Of a stretch of 64,000 nucleotides of DNA, positions 17,964 to 29,125 are shown in pieces. Source of the DNA: Bifidobacterium ramosum. Its GTDB lineage: Bacteria; Actinomycetota; Actinomycetes; Actinomycetales; Bifidobacteriaceae. The stretch spans positions 310,001 to 374,000 of the forward strand of contig NZ_WBSM01000001.1 of assembly GCF_009299505.1 (NCBI RefSeq). Direction: 5' to 3'. Both the position numbers and the translations under genes were made by a program. Within the stretch, counting starts at the first letter, position 1. The number at the start of each line of letters is the position of its first letter. The notes under the pieces are model-generated. The model was given only the letters and a program-made list of their open reading frames with translations, was not told where the DNA came from and did not search any database.

Positions 17964-20444
17964 ATGAACGCGAACGCGAGCCCCACCATGCCGCACACCA
18001 CCGAACTCGGACTGACCGAACAGCAGGTCGCGGAACGCGTCGCCGGCGGCCTCGCCAACACGGTGAAGACCACCACGTCGCGATCGGTGGCCGACATCGT
18101 GCGCGCCAACGTGTTCACCCTGTTCAACGGCATCATCCTCGCCGCGATGGTCATGGTGCTCGCCACCGGTTCGTGGAAGGACGCGGTCTTCGGCTTCGTG
18201 ATCCTCATCAACACCGGCATCGGCATCGTCACCGAACTCAAGGCCAAACGCACGCTCGACAAACTGTCCATCCTCGTCGCCGCGGACTATGTCGTCCATC
18301 GTGAAGGACGGGACAAGACCGTGCCGCACGACGGCATCGTGCTCGACGACCTGCTGTGGCTGCGCGCCGGCGACCAGGTGCCCGCCGACGCCGCGGTCGT
18401 GGACACGTACGGGCTCGAACTCGACGAATCGATGCTCACCGGCGAATCGCGCACCGTGCGCAAACGAGCCGGCGACCCGGTGTACTCCGGCTCGACCGTC
18501 GTCTCCGGCATGGCCCTGACCCGCGTCACCGCGGTCGGCGAGCACGGCTACGCGGCGGGGCTCACCGCGCAGGCCAAGGTGTACAAGAAGACCGTGTCCG
18601 ACCTCAACAAGGGCATCAACACGATCCTCAAGTTCATGACATTCCTCGTCGTGCCGCTGTGCGCGCTGCTCATCTGGTCGCAGATGCAGACCGTCGGCGG
18701 ATGGTCGGTCGCGATCTCGACCGGCGCGTGGCGGCAGGCGGTCGTCTCGGCCGTGGCCGGCGTGGTCGGCATGATTCCGGAAGGACTCGTGCTGCTCACG
18801 TCGCTGAACTTCGCGATCGCCGCCATGCGACTGGCCCGGCACGACACGCTCGTGCAGGAGCTCGAGTCGGTGGAGACATTGGCTCGCGTGGACTGTCTGA
18901 ACCTCGACAAGACCGGCACCGTGACCGACGGCGGGATCGCGTTCGACCGTGTGGTGATGCTGGATAGCACAGGTTGCAACGATGATTCCGGCAACGGCGA
19001 ACATGTGGCCACGCAGGCCCTGTATGACCTTGCGAACGAGGAACAGCCGAACGGCACCGGACAGGCGGTGCTCGCCGGACTGCGCGGGAAGGGATTCACG
19101 GCCGGGACGGTTGCGGCGCGCGTGCCGTTCTCGAGCGCACGCAAGTGGAGCGCGGTGCGGTACGACGACGGGGCGACGTGGTACATGGGCGCGCCGGAAG
19201 TGCTGCTGAGTGCGCTCGACGGGGACCATGCGAGCATGCTTGCGCAGGTGAACGCGCTCGCCGCGGACGGCAACCGCGTGCTCATGATCGCCCGCGCCGC
19301 GACGCTGATCGATCCCGAGGAACCGGCGCTCGATCCGCAGGCGAGGCCGATGGCGCTGGTACTGTGCGCGGAACGGATCCGCACGGACGCCGCGGCCACG
19401 CTCGCATGGTTCCGCGAGCAGGGTGTGCGCTGCCGCATCATCTCCGGCGACAATCCGGTCACGGTCGGTGCGATCGCGGCCAAGGTGCGTCTGACCGGCG
19501 ACCGCGCGCCCGTCGCGATGGACGCGCGACAGCTGCCGAGCGACATCGACGAACTCGCCCGCACGCTCGAGACCGTCGACGTGCTCGGCCGTGTCCTGCC
19601 GGACCAGAAAAAGGCCATCGTCCAGGCGCTGCATGTGGACGGCCATGTCGTCGCGATGACCGGCGACGGCGTCAACGACGCGCTCGCCATCAAGGAGGCC
19701 GACCTCGGTATCGCCATGGGCAACGCGGCGCCCGCCACCAAGGCCGTCGCCCAGGTCGTGCTCGTGGACTCGAAATTCAGTCATCTGCCCGATGTGGTCG
19801 CCCGCGGCCGACAGGTCATGGCCAACATGGAACGCGTCGCCAGCCTGTTCCTCGTCAAGACCGTGTATTCGGCGCTCATCTCGCTCGGCGTGGTGCTCAC
19901 CGCCATCCCGTTCCCGTATCTGCCCCGGCACATCACGTACATCGGCGCGCTCACGATCGGCATGCCGGCGTTCATCCTCGCGCTCGCACCGAACACACGC
20001 CGCTACCTGCCCGGATTCCTGCGGCGCGTCGTCCGTTTCGCCCTGCCCGGCGGCACGGCGGTCGCGCTTGCGGTGCTCTGCGCGTCGTGGGTGCTGCCGC
20101 ACGTCATGGGCTGGAACGTCGAGAACGCCGCCGATCTGACCAGCCTGCGCGCCACGAACGCGATCATCGTGTTCGTGCTCGGCGTGCTGGTCCTCGCCCG
20201 CGTCGCGCAGCCGCTCAACTCGTGGCGTGGCATCCTCGTCGCCGTCTTCGCGGCGGCCGGCGTCATCGGCATGTTCATTCCGTTCGTTGCGAACTTCTTC
20301 GCGCTTGAGGTGCCCGGCGGCCGCGAGATCAGCGCCACCGCCGTCGCGTTGCTGCTGTCGGCCGCCGTGTTCGCCCTGTGCCACGTGATCGTCGCCGTGG
20401 CGGCGGGGATTATCTCACATGGCAAGCCGACACGCCAGAGGTGA
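17964..20444 (+). CDS. P-type cation-transporting ATPase (CtpE-like)
   Basis: An 826-residue P-type ATPase. Motifs: LDESMLTGESRTV (actuator TGES), GMIPEGLVLLTSL in membrane helix 4, the phosphorylation site CLNLDKTGTVTDGG, an N domain with ARKWSAVRY, and MTGDGVNDALAIKEADLGIAMG in the hinge, followed by the C-terminal helices. No heavy-metal-binding domain precedes it, and the PEGL motif rather than CPC argues for Ca2+, Mg2+ or monovalent cations; the overall pattern recalls mycobacterial CtpE. A TAGGCT at 17951-17956 places ATG 17964 at the transcript start; GTG 17958 is an alternative. The ion is unproven. Confidence 0.88.
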   Translation: MNANASPTMPHTTELGLTEQQVAERVAGGLANTVKTTTSRSVADIVRANVFTLFNGIILAAMVMVLATGSWKDAVFGFVILINTGIGIVTELKAKRTLDKLSILVAADYVVHREGRDKTVPHDGIVLDDLLWLRAGDQVPADAAVVDTYGLELDESMLTGESRTVRKRAGDPVYSGSTVVSGMALTRVTAVGEHGYAAGLTAQAKVYKKTVSDLNKGINTILKFMTFLVVPLCALLIWSQMQTVGGWSVAISTGAWRQAVVSAVAGVVGMIPEGLVLLTSLNFAIAAMRLARHDTLVQELESVETLARVDCLNLDKTGTVTDGGIAFDRVVMLDSTGCNDDSGNGEHVATQALYDLANEEQPNGTGQAVLAGLRGKGFTAGTVAARVPFSSARKWSAVRYDDGATWYMGAPEVLLSALDGDHASMLAQVNALAADGNRVLMIARAATLIDPEEPALDPQARPMALVLCAERIRTDAAATLAWFREQGVRCRIISGDNPVTVGAIAAKVRLTGDRAPVAMDARQLPSDIDELARTLETVDVLGRVLPDQKKAIVQALHVDGHVVAMTGDGVNDALAIKEADLGIAMGNAAPATKAVAQVVLVDSKFSHLPDVVARGRQVMANMERVASLFLVKTVYSALISLGVVLTAIPFPYLPRHITYIGALTIGMPAFILALAPNTRRYLPGFLRRVVRFALPGGTAVALAVLCASWVLPHVMGWNVENAADLTSLRATNAIIVFVLGVLVLARVAQPLNSWRGILVAVFAAAGVIGMFIPFVANFFALEVPGGREISATAVALLLSAAVFALCHVIVAVAAGIISHGKPTRQR

Positions 20445-20518
20445 GGTAACATGCCGGTATTCTGGGCGTCAGATAATCGGCGACGTTACCGATTACAGTC
20501 CTAGAAGCCGGAGGGAAT

Positions 20519-23224
<2,706 letters not shown>

Positions 23225-23238
23225 CCGACGGTACCGGC

Positions 23239-23348
23239 GACACGCCGAGGGCCTGATCACGACACGCACGATGCATTCCATACAACGGCGGAATCCCGCC
23301 GAACCGGAAAATGCATCACGCGTGTCGTGATCAGGCCCTCGGCGTGTC
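23239..23348. repeat. 110-bp palindromic repeat, copy A
   Basis: The ends are GACACGCC and GGCGTGTC. The 39-nt arms contain TGATCACGACACGC and its complement and differ at only two internal positions, making this the most symmetric copy; the variable segment next to the ends (GAGGGCC against GGCCCTC) is also complementary. The loop holds a secondary hairpin around GGCGGAATCCCGCC. It separates acnA from the DUF262 gene. A -10-like TAAGCT begins at the base after the repeat. Confidence 0.92.
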
Positions 23349-23384
23349 TAAGCTGGTAGTGGACACGAATCGAAGGGGGCAATC

Positions 23385-25505
23385 ATGGCGATCAACGCAA
23401 CGGAACAACCACTGGGCAAGGTGTTCACCGCGGATTATCGGTTCCGCATCCCCTCGTTCCAACGCGCCTACATCTGGAAACCCGAGCAGATCCTCCAACT
23501 CGTCTCCGACCTCGACGAGGCCTGCAAATCTCCCGCCGTTCCGTACTTCCTCGGCTCGCTCATCCTCGTACGCGAATCCGACGCCGGCGAATACGCGGTC
23601 ATCGACGGCCAGCAGCGTCTCGTATCCCTGTCGATCATCATCGCCGCCCTGCGCGACCTCGAACAGGATCCCGAGTGGATGCGTCTGCTCGACGCGCTCA
23701 TCGTGGAACCTGGCGACAAACTGCGCGGCATCCGCAACGAGCCGCGGCTCGTTCTGCGCGACCGCGACGCCGCGTTCTTCCGCGAATACGTGCAGGAAGG
23801 CAACCTCGAGGCGCTGTTCGATCTGTCCGACGACGACCTGTCATCCGCCGCGCAACACAACATCATGGTGAACACGCGGCAGACCTACGACGCGCTCGCG
23901 CGGTTCACCGACGACGAACGCCGCCGCTTCGCCTCCTACCTCGTCAACGGCGTCACGCTCGTCATCGTCACCACCGACGACCTCGACGGCGCGCACCGCA
24001 TCTTCGACGTGATGAACATGCGCGGTCTGCCGCTCACCCCGTCCGACGTGTTCAAGGCGCGCGCCATGTCGGGGCTGCGTCCGGTCGAGCTCGACGCGTA
24101 CGCGACGCGCTGGGACGACATCATGGATCCGCTCGGCGACGATGCGCGCGCCACTGAGGAGTTCTTCGCCGCACTGCACATGATCCTCACCCACAAACCG
24201 GCCACCGGCAAACTCATCGAGGACTTCCTGACCGACGTGCTGCAGGCGCATGTGGCGGGCGGCACGGTACCGGCGTTCATCGACCGCGTGCTCGCGCCGT
24301 ACGCGACGGCGTGGCGCATCCTCGACAAGCCCGGCGACACCGTGCTGGCGGAGGGGCTGCGTGACCGCATCGAGCTGCTGAACGACTACCGCAACCGGGA
24401 ATGGAAACCGGTCGCCATGTGGGCGCTCGTCCATTCGTTCCGCAACCTCGGCCAGCCCGGGCTGTCGCCGTTCGTGCAGCGCGGCTCGCATACGCGGCGT
24501 GATGCGGTCGACGAATCGGCGCTCGGTCTGCATGATCGGCAGCGGCTGGACGAACTGTTCGCCGCACTCGAACGGCTGACCGGCATCGACACGCTGAACC
24601 GTACCGGGGCATTGGAGCGACGCGGCCATGCGGCGGCCGCGATCCGCGATCTCGACAAGGGCTATCCGGTCCGGCTGGTGCGTGGGTTGTCCGTCAAACC
24701 CGACGATCGCACCGGCGCACTGATCCGTCTGCACGGCGAGATGCAGGGCGACGACGATCTTGTACGGTTGCTGCTCGTCCGTGCCAATGAACAGGCGGCC
24801 TCCGGACGGATCGCCCGGCCACGGCGGCTCAGCGCACTGCCGATCGTGCCGCTGGACATCGCCGACGAGACGTCGTTCGCGCAGTGGACGCAGGACGAAC
24901 ACGACTACTGGATGTATCGGCTGGGCAACATGGCGCTCGTGCAGGGGAGCGCGGACCAGCTGGACCGGATCGGCGACTACCGGCAGCGTCGTGAACGCAT
25001 GCTGTTGCGTCCGGACTCGAAACGGTTCCCGCTGACCCAGCAGCTGGCCGACTTCACCGCGTGCACGCCGGCGATGATCCGGCACCGGCAGGAGGAGACG
25101 ATCCGGCTGCTCGCCGACTACTGGGACATCCGGTACGACGAACGGCACGTCGACCTGACCGCGCAGGACATCGAGGGACTGGCCGCCGGCGAGGGCGGTG
25201 GTGCGGCTGCGACGCGGGCGGGACGCGGATCGCGGCGCGTCACCATCGCGCAGGTGGTGAAGGCCGGACTGCTGATTCCCGGCGAGACGCTGGTCTGGGA
25301 GCGCCCGCGCAAGGGCGAACGCTGGGTGGCGACCGTGACCGACAACGGACGGTTCCGGCTCGAGGATGGGTCGGAGTACGCGTCGCCGACCGCGGCCGCA
25401 CGGGCCGCCGGCGGGCGCAGCGGCGGGGGACTGGACGTGTGGAAGCGCGTCTCCGACGGCCGCAAGCTCAGCGACATCTGGCAGGAGTACCGGCTGCGGC
25501 GGTGA
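23385..25505 (+). CDS. DUF262 (GmrSD-like) protein fused to a C-terminal RAMA domain
   Basis: A 706-residue protein. The N-terminal DUF262 domain has IPSFQRAYIW (22-31), FLGSLIL and VIDGQQRL (72-79), the DGQQR signature of the nucleotide-binding, ParB-like half of GmrSD-type restriction systems. The middle is helical. The position of the usual DUF1524 nuclease is occupied by a related but degenerate segment: the expected HxxP motif reads SALPIVPL near 478-485, while an LGNMALV block near 515 remains. The last 90 residues (617-706) match the RAMA domain, with VTIAQVVKAGLLIPGETLVW, an ATVTDNGRFRLEDG hairpin and DVWKRVSDGRKLSDIW. RAMA domains are linked to modified-DNA recognition. GAAGGGGG precedes the ATG. 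A role in defence against modified DNA is inferred. Confidence 0.82.
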   Translation: MAINATEQPLGKVFTADYRFRIPSFQRAYIWKPEQILQLVSDLDEACKSPAVPYFLGSLILVRESDAGEYAVIDGQQRLVSLSIIIAALRDLEQDPEWMRLLDALIVEPGDKLRGIRNEPRLVLRDRDAAFFREYVQEGNLEALFDLSDDDLSSAAQHNIMVNTRQTYDALARFTDDERRRFASYLVNGVTLVIVTTDDLDGAHRIFDVMNMRGLPLTPSDVFKARAMSGLRPVELDAYATRWDDIMDPLGDDARATEEFFAALHMILTHKPATGKLIEDFLTDVLQAHVAGGTVPAFIDRVLAPYATAWRILDKPGDTVLAEGLRDRIELLNDYRNREWKPVAMWALVHSFRNLGQPGLSPFVQRGSHTRRDAVDESALGLHDRQRLDELFAALERLTGIDTLNRTGALERRGHAAAAIRDLDKGYPVRLVRGLSVKPDDRTGALIRLHGEMQGDDDLVRLLLVRANEQAASGRIARPRRLSALPIVPLDIADETSFAQWTQDEHDYWMYRLGNMALVQGSADQLDRIGDYRQRRERMLLRPDSKRFPLTQQLADFTACTPAMIRHRQEETIRLLADYWDIRYDERHVDLTAQDIEGLAAGEGGGAAATRAGRGSRRVTIAQVVKAGLLIPGETLVWERPRKGERWVATVTDNGRFRLEDGSEYASPTAAARAAGGRSGGGLDVWKRVSDGRKLSDIWQEYRLRR

Positions 25506-25524
25506 GGCGGGATGGTTGGGCGCC

Positions 25525-25634
25525 GACACGCCGGCGGGGTGATCACGACACGCACGATGTGTTGCGGGTGATGGCGGCGCGAGGCCGATCCCGGAAACGC
25601 ATCGTGCGTGTCGTGATCAGACGTTCGGCGTGTC
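25525..25634. repeat. 110-bp palindromic repeat, copy B
   Basis: Same ends and core as copy A, and again exactly 110 bp. The variable segments flanking TGATCACG (GGCGGGG on the left, GACGTTC on the right) no longer pair, but the inner arms do. The right end is exonic: the stop codon and last codons of the minus-strand DUF559-like gene (ending at 25617) lie within it. Confidence 0.9.
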
Positions 25635-26546
25635 GCGAGACGACAGCACGTCAAGATGCAGTCTCCGGTCGCCGAGTTCCCATAATCCCATGCGTGGCCT
25701 CATGAATCCCGAGGCTCCCGCACCCTCCAATCCGCGCTTGACATCGTCGCAGTACTCATCCAACGCCCGCTCGTCCGCAAGCGTCGAACCCCACGCCTGG
25801 AAGATCCGCCAGTTCCGGGCACCCAACGCATTCAACCTGGTCGAGTCGCGCTCCGCCTGCACGGCATGATGCCGCCCATTGAACTCCATCGCCACGCCGA
25901 ACCGCGGATACGCCATGTCGAGGAACCGGCTGGTCTCGAATCCGACGGCGACCTCGTGGTTGACGACCGGCATGGGCAACCCCCGTTGCAGCGCCGCGTT
26001 GCGCAGCCGGGTCTCTGCCGGCGAGTCGGTGCCGTCCCGTGACAGGTGCAACGCCCGGATCGCCGTGTCCCGCGCGGCCAGGCCGCCATGCCGTTGCAGG
26101 AACGCTGCCAGCTCCCGCCCGGTGGCGCGCCGCAGCAGCGGATCCCGGCAGGAGAGCCGGTCGGCGAGCATGATCAGGGATTCGAACATCGCATATCGCG
26201 CGATATGGGCGAAGGTCGCCGCCGGCGTGGTGCAGCGGATGCCGAACACCCGCGTGACGGCGCCCGGCGAGGTCACGGCCCGCCACTGATGCTGCCGCAG
26301 CCCCAGCGGCACGCGCCGCCGGGGCATGTTCGGCCCGCGACACATGTGCAGCGGGCCGTCGTCCAGCATGATGCCCGGGGGAGCGGGCACGCCGAACAGC
26401 CCCAATGCGGTGGTCAGGGCGAAGACCGGCTCATAGCCGAGCCGGCGCTGGGCGTCGAGGCACCGGTCCACGGTGCGCTGCTGCGTCCGCCATGCCTCGT
26501 GGCGGTTGATCTGTCGTTCGTGCGGCTCCTGCCATATTTCGTACAT
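25617..26546 (-). CDS. AbiEi/DUF559-like protein with a PD-(D/E)XK-type C-terminal fold
   Basis: A 309-residue protein. The N-terminal half (ALTTALGLFGVPAP, then VTSPGAVTRVFGIRCTTPAATFAHIARY) resembles the helical AbiEi-type region of actinobacterial proteins that end in a DUF559/Vsr-like domain. The C-terminal half has SPAETRLRNAALQRGLP, then FLDMAYPRFGVAMEFNGRHH, which fits the D-x(n)-ExN core of PD-(D/E)XK nucleases. A TACGGT at 26553-26558 lies 6 nt before the ATG, so the transcript is probably leaderless. The gene is flanked on both sides by 110-bp repeats, and its last few codons and stop are repeat sequence. It may be a DNA-acting accessory protein; activity is not shown. Confidence 0.72.
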   Translation of the reverse strand: MYEIWQEPHERQINRHEAWRTQQRTVDRCLDAQRRLGYEPVFALTTALGLFGVPAPPGIMLDDGPLHMCRGPNMPRRRVPLGLRQHQWRAVTSPGAVTRVFGIRCTTPAATFAHIARYAMFESLIMLADRLSCRDPLLRRATGRELAAFLQRHGGLAARDTAIRALHLSRDGTDSPAETRLRNAALQRGLPMPVVNHEVAVGFETSRFLDMAYPRFGVAMEFNGRHHAVQAERDSTRLNALGARNWRIFQAWGSTLADERALDEYCDDVKRGLEGAGASGFMRPRMGLWELGDRRLHLDVLSSRDTPNV

Positions 26547-26610
26547 GATCGCACCGTATCGCGTTCGCCGATGCGACCGGGCGGTTTTCGGACCATGTGG
26601 TCGAAAGGTA

Positions 26611-26656
26611 TCCGATCGGCGTGTCGCGGCGGAATCTCGGGCGACACGCCGATCGG
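26611..26656. repeat. Extra inverted repeat abutting copy C
   Basis: The arms CCGATCGGCGTGTCGC (26611-26626) and GCGACACGCCGATCGG (26641-26656) are perfectly complementary over 16 bp. The right arm is the left end of repeat copy C and the left arm looks like a copied or inverted fragment of it, so two overlapping hairpins compete here. Confidence 0.75.
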
Positions 26657-26752
26657 TTGATCACGACACGCACGATGCGTTGTGGACAATGGCGGCACAA
26701 GGCCGATCCCGGAAACGCATCACGCGTGTCGTGATCACCCCGTCGGCGTGTC
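26643..26752. repeat. 110-bp palindromic repeat, copy C
   Basis: Ends GACACGCC and GGCGTGTC, core TGATCACGACACGC and its complement, exactly 110 bp. Its right half (from GGCCGATCCCGGAAACGC to the end) is identical to copy D as far as I can read. It lies between the DUF559-like gene start and the response regulator stop. Confidence 0.9.
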
Positions 26753-26772
26753 GCCTCCGCCCAGCCCGCCGG

Positions 26773-27492
26773 TCACTGCATCATCGGCAGATCCGCCCGC
26801 TCCACCAGACGTGCCAGCTGCACGCGGCCCATGCTCAGCCTGTTCGCCGCGCTCGACAGATGCGCCTTCGCGGTCCGTTCCGAAATGAACATGCGCGCGG
26901 CGATCTGCGCGTTCGTATATCCCTCCGCGGCCAGCAGCACGGTCTCGCGTTCGCGCGTGGGCAGCGAATCCAGCAGGCGTCTCGCCTCGTCGCGTCGGGC
27001 GGTCGGCCGCTGCGCACCCAGATCGGCGATCAGCTGCCGCTGGCTCGCGGTATTGAACTGCGGGACGCCGTCGCATACGTCGAACACACGGCGGATGATC
27101 TCCTGCGGCGCATCGGTCTTCGACACGAAGCCTTCGGCACCGGCCTCCACCGCACGCTCCACCGTGTTCGACGGATTCAGCGACGTCAGCATGAGCACAT
27201 GCGGCGGCCTCGGCAGTGCCCGCAGCCGGCGAGTCGTCTCGATGCCGTCCGCACCGGGCATCGCGATGTCCATCAGCACCACGTCGGGATGCTCCCGCGA
27301 GGCCTGTTCCACCGCCTCCGAGCCGTTGGTCGACGTGGAGACGACGTGGATGCCGCCGCTCGAATAATCCGTCAATATCAGTCGCATCGCCTGGCAGACC
27401 ATCGGATCGTCGTCGACGATGCTCACCGTGACGACGGGGCGTGCGCCGGCGACGCCGGACGATGACCGGGGATCATGATCGCGTATGTTCAC
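26773..27492 (-). CDS. NarL/FixJ-type response regulator
   Basis: A 239-residue two-component transcription factor. The receiver domain has VSIVDDDPMVCQAMRLIL (acidic pocket), VVLMDIAMPGADGIETTRRL with the phosphoacceptor aspartate, VLMLTSL (switch Thr/Ser) and GFVSKTDAP (conserved Lys). The C-terminal LuxR-type HTH reads LPTRERETVLLAAEGYTNAQIAARMFISERTAKAHLSSA when followed through. I place the start at GTG 27492: on the minus strand TACAAT precedes it by 6 nt, so it is probably leaderless. ATG 27513 would add 7 residues without a ribosome binding site. It lies 52 nt downstream of the histidine kinase gene. Confidence 0.88.
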   Translation of the reverse strand: MNIRDHDPRSSSGVAGARPVVTVSIVDDDPMVCQAMRLILTDYSSGGIHVVSTSTNGSEAVEQASREHPDVVLMDIAMPGADGIETTRRLRALPRPPHVLMLTSLNPSNTVERAVEAGAEGFVSKTDAPQEIIRRVFDVCDGVPQFNTASQRQLIADLGAQRPTARRDEARRLLDSLPTRERETVLLAAEGYTNAQIAARMFISERTAKAHLSSAANRLSMGRVQLARLVERADLPMMQ

Positions 27493-27544
27493 GGCTTCAT
27501 TGTATCCGGACATGAACGGACGACGTCGTCGACCGCGGGAACGG

Positions 27545-28954
27545 TCACGACCGGGCGCCGGATGCCGTCGCCGTCCACGGCAATGCCACATCGACATGGA
27601 ACATGCCGCGCCCGTCGACGCCGTACCGGCATGAGCCGCCCACGGCGTGCACCCGTGCCGTGAGCCCGGGCAGTCCGGAACCGATTCTCGTTTCCGGTGC
27701 CGCCGGGTCGCCGGCGTGCAGGTCGGCATCAGCGGATGATGTGATCGCGGTGGGTGGCGACGTCGGCGCCACCGGATTGCTCGCGTGGACGTGCACGCCG
27801 GTCTGCGGGCTGACGGTCACCTCCAGCGATATCGGCATGCCCGCCGCATGGCGCAGCGCGTTCGTCAGACTCTCCTGAATGGCCCGGTAGGCGACCTTGC
27901 CGATCGACTCATCCAGATCGCCCAGCTGACGGATATCGATCCACGTGTTGACCCGTGCGCCGGCCTGCCGCGCATCCGTGATCAGCGCATCCAACGATTC
28001 ACGGGTCAACGCGGTGTCGTCGGTAGGCGCGAGCTGCTCCCACGCCTGCTGCGGATGACGCAGCATGTCGATGATCGCATGCGCCTCGTCCAGCGCGCCG
28101 GCGGCCTGCCGCCGGATTTCGTCCGCCTTAGCCGCCACGGACGCGATGTCCGCGCCGATCGCCGCATCGTCATCGGGCGATGATGCGGCCAGTCTGTTCG
28201 CCTCGGCCTGCAGGGCGCTCGCATTCAGGGCGATCAGCGACAGCGAATGTGCGAGCGTGTCGTGCGCCTCGGCGGCGATCGCGTCCGCGAGCTTCTGATC
28301 GTCGAGATCGTGCTGCAGATGCCGCACATGATGCTGCGCCGCCTGCGTCTGCGCGTCGGCCTGCGTGAGCCGTGCCCGCGAACGGATGTGCAGACCGATC
28401 AGCGTGGCGACGGCGACGCCGATCAGGCCGGTCGCCACGGCCGTGAGCACGATGGCTGTCTCGTTGGTCGTCACACGCGCCGCATCGCTGGATCGTGCAG
28501 AGAAGAGCTCATGCCAGAACGAGGTGCCCGCCGGGCGCATCGCGTCGCGCACCTGCGCCCAGACGGCCACAGGCACGGCCACGGCGACCGCGCGCACGAT
28601 GCGCACGGTCGCCGAACGCCGGGCGACCAGTGCGGTCAACGCCATCAACATGAGCAGCGGGTCATAGGGGAAGACAAGTACCACCGCCAGACAGATCCAG
28701 AACACCGGTTCGGGATACACACCCCGTTTCAGCAGGACGAACGGCCACGCCAACGTCATCAAGGTGCTCACCATCAACCACGGGTACAGAAGACCGAGAC
28801 TCGGATCCAGTCGTTCCGCCGTAAACGACACCTGGGTCAGGCACATGAACGCCGACGTGGGAATCATCAGCGCCGTGCACCAACGACGGGTGCGTACGGG
28901 TACCTCGTCATCATCGGACGGTCGGGGCGGCCATGCGATTCGTGGAAAGCTCAT
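27545..28954 (-). CDS. NarL-family sensor histidine kinase
   Basis: A 469-residue membrane kinase. The N-terminal part has about six hydrophobic segments in the first 210 residues with no large sensor domain outside the membrane, then a short helical linker. The HisKA_3 dimerisation box reads IAAEAHDTLAHSLSLIALNA with the phospho-histidine, and the ATPase has YRAIQESLTNALRHAAG (N box) and GSGLPGLTARVHAVGG (G box). A TACAGT lies 6 nt before ATG 28954, indicating a leaderless start. It is transcribed towards its regulator and divergent from the Ltp-domain gene. The layout resembles envelope-stress kinases, but the stimulus is unknown. Confidence 0.88.
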   Translation of the reverse strand: MSFPRIAWPPRPSDDDEVPVRTRRWCTALMIPTSAFMCLTQVSFTAERLDPSLGLLYPWLMVSTLMTLAWPFVLLKRGVYPEPVFWICLAVVLVFPYDPLLMLMALTALVARRSATVRIVRAVAVAVPVAVWAQVRDAMRPAGTSFWHELFSARSSDAARVTTNETAIVLTAVATGLIGVAVATLIGLHIRSRARLTQADAQTQAAQHHVRHLQHDLDDQKLADAIAAEAHDTLAHSLSLIALNASALQAEANRLAASSPDDDAAIGADIASVAAKADEIRRQAAGALDEAHAIIDMLRHPQQAWEQLAPTDDTALTRESLDALITDARQAGARVNTWIDIRQLGDLDESIGKVAYRAIQESLTNALRHAAGMPISLEVTVSPQTGVHVHASNPVAPTSPPTAITSSADADLHAGDPAAPETRIGSGLPGLTARVHAVGGSCRYGVDGRGMFHVDVALPWTATASGARS

Positions 28955-29125
28955 GGTCCCACTGTATTGCGCCGCCCGCTCGCCGACCATTGGACATGCG
29001 GGCGGCGATGGCATCCGTCCGATGCCCGAACGGGCAGCGAACCATGACCGTTCGTCCACTGACGTCCCGACGCCGTCTTCTGTAGCGTCGAATACGTCAC
29101 CTACAAACGAGAAAGAAGGAACATC

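Noticed and set aside
16725..20384. A 1219-codon minus-strand frame opposite the P-type ATPase.
   Set aside because: It spans the methyltransferase, lipoprotein and ATPase genes on the other strand, with an Arg/His/Asp-rich composition. It is a GC-rich shadow.
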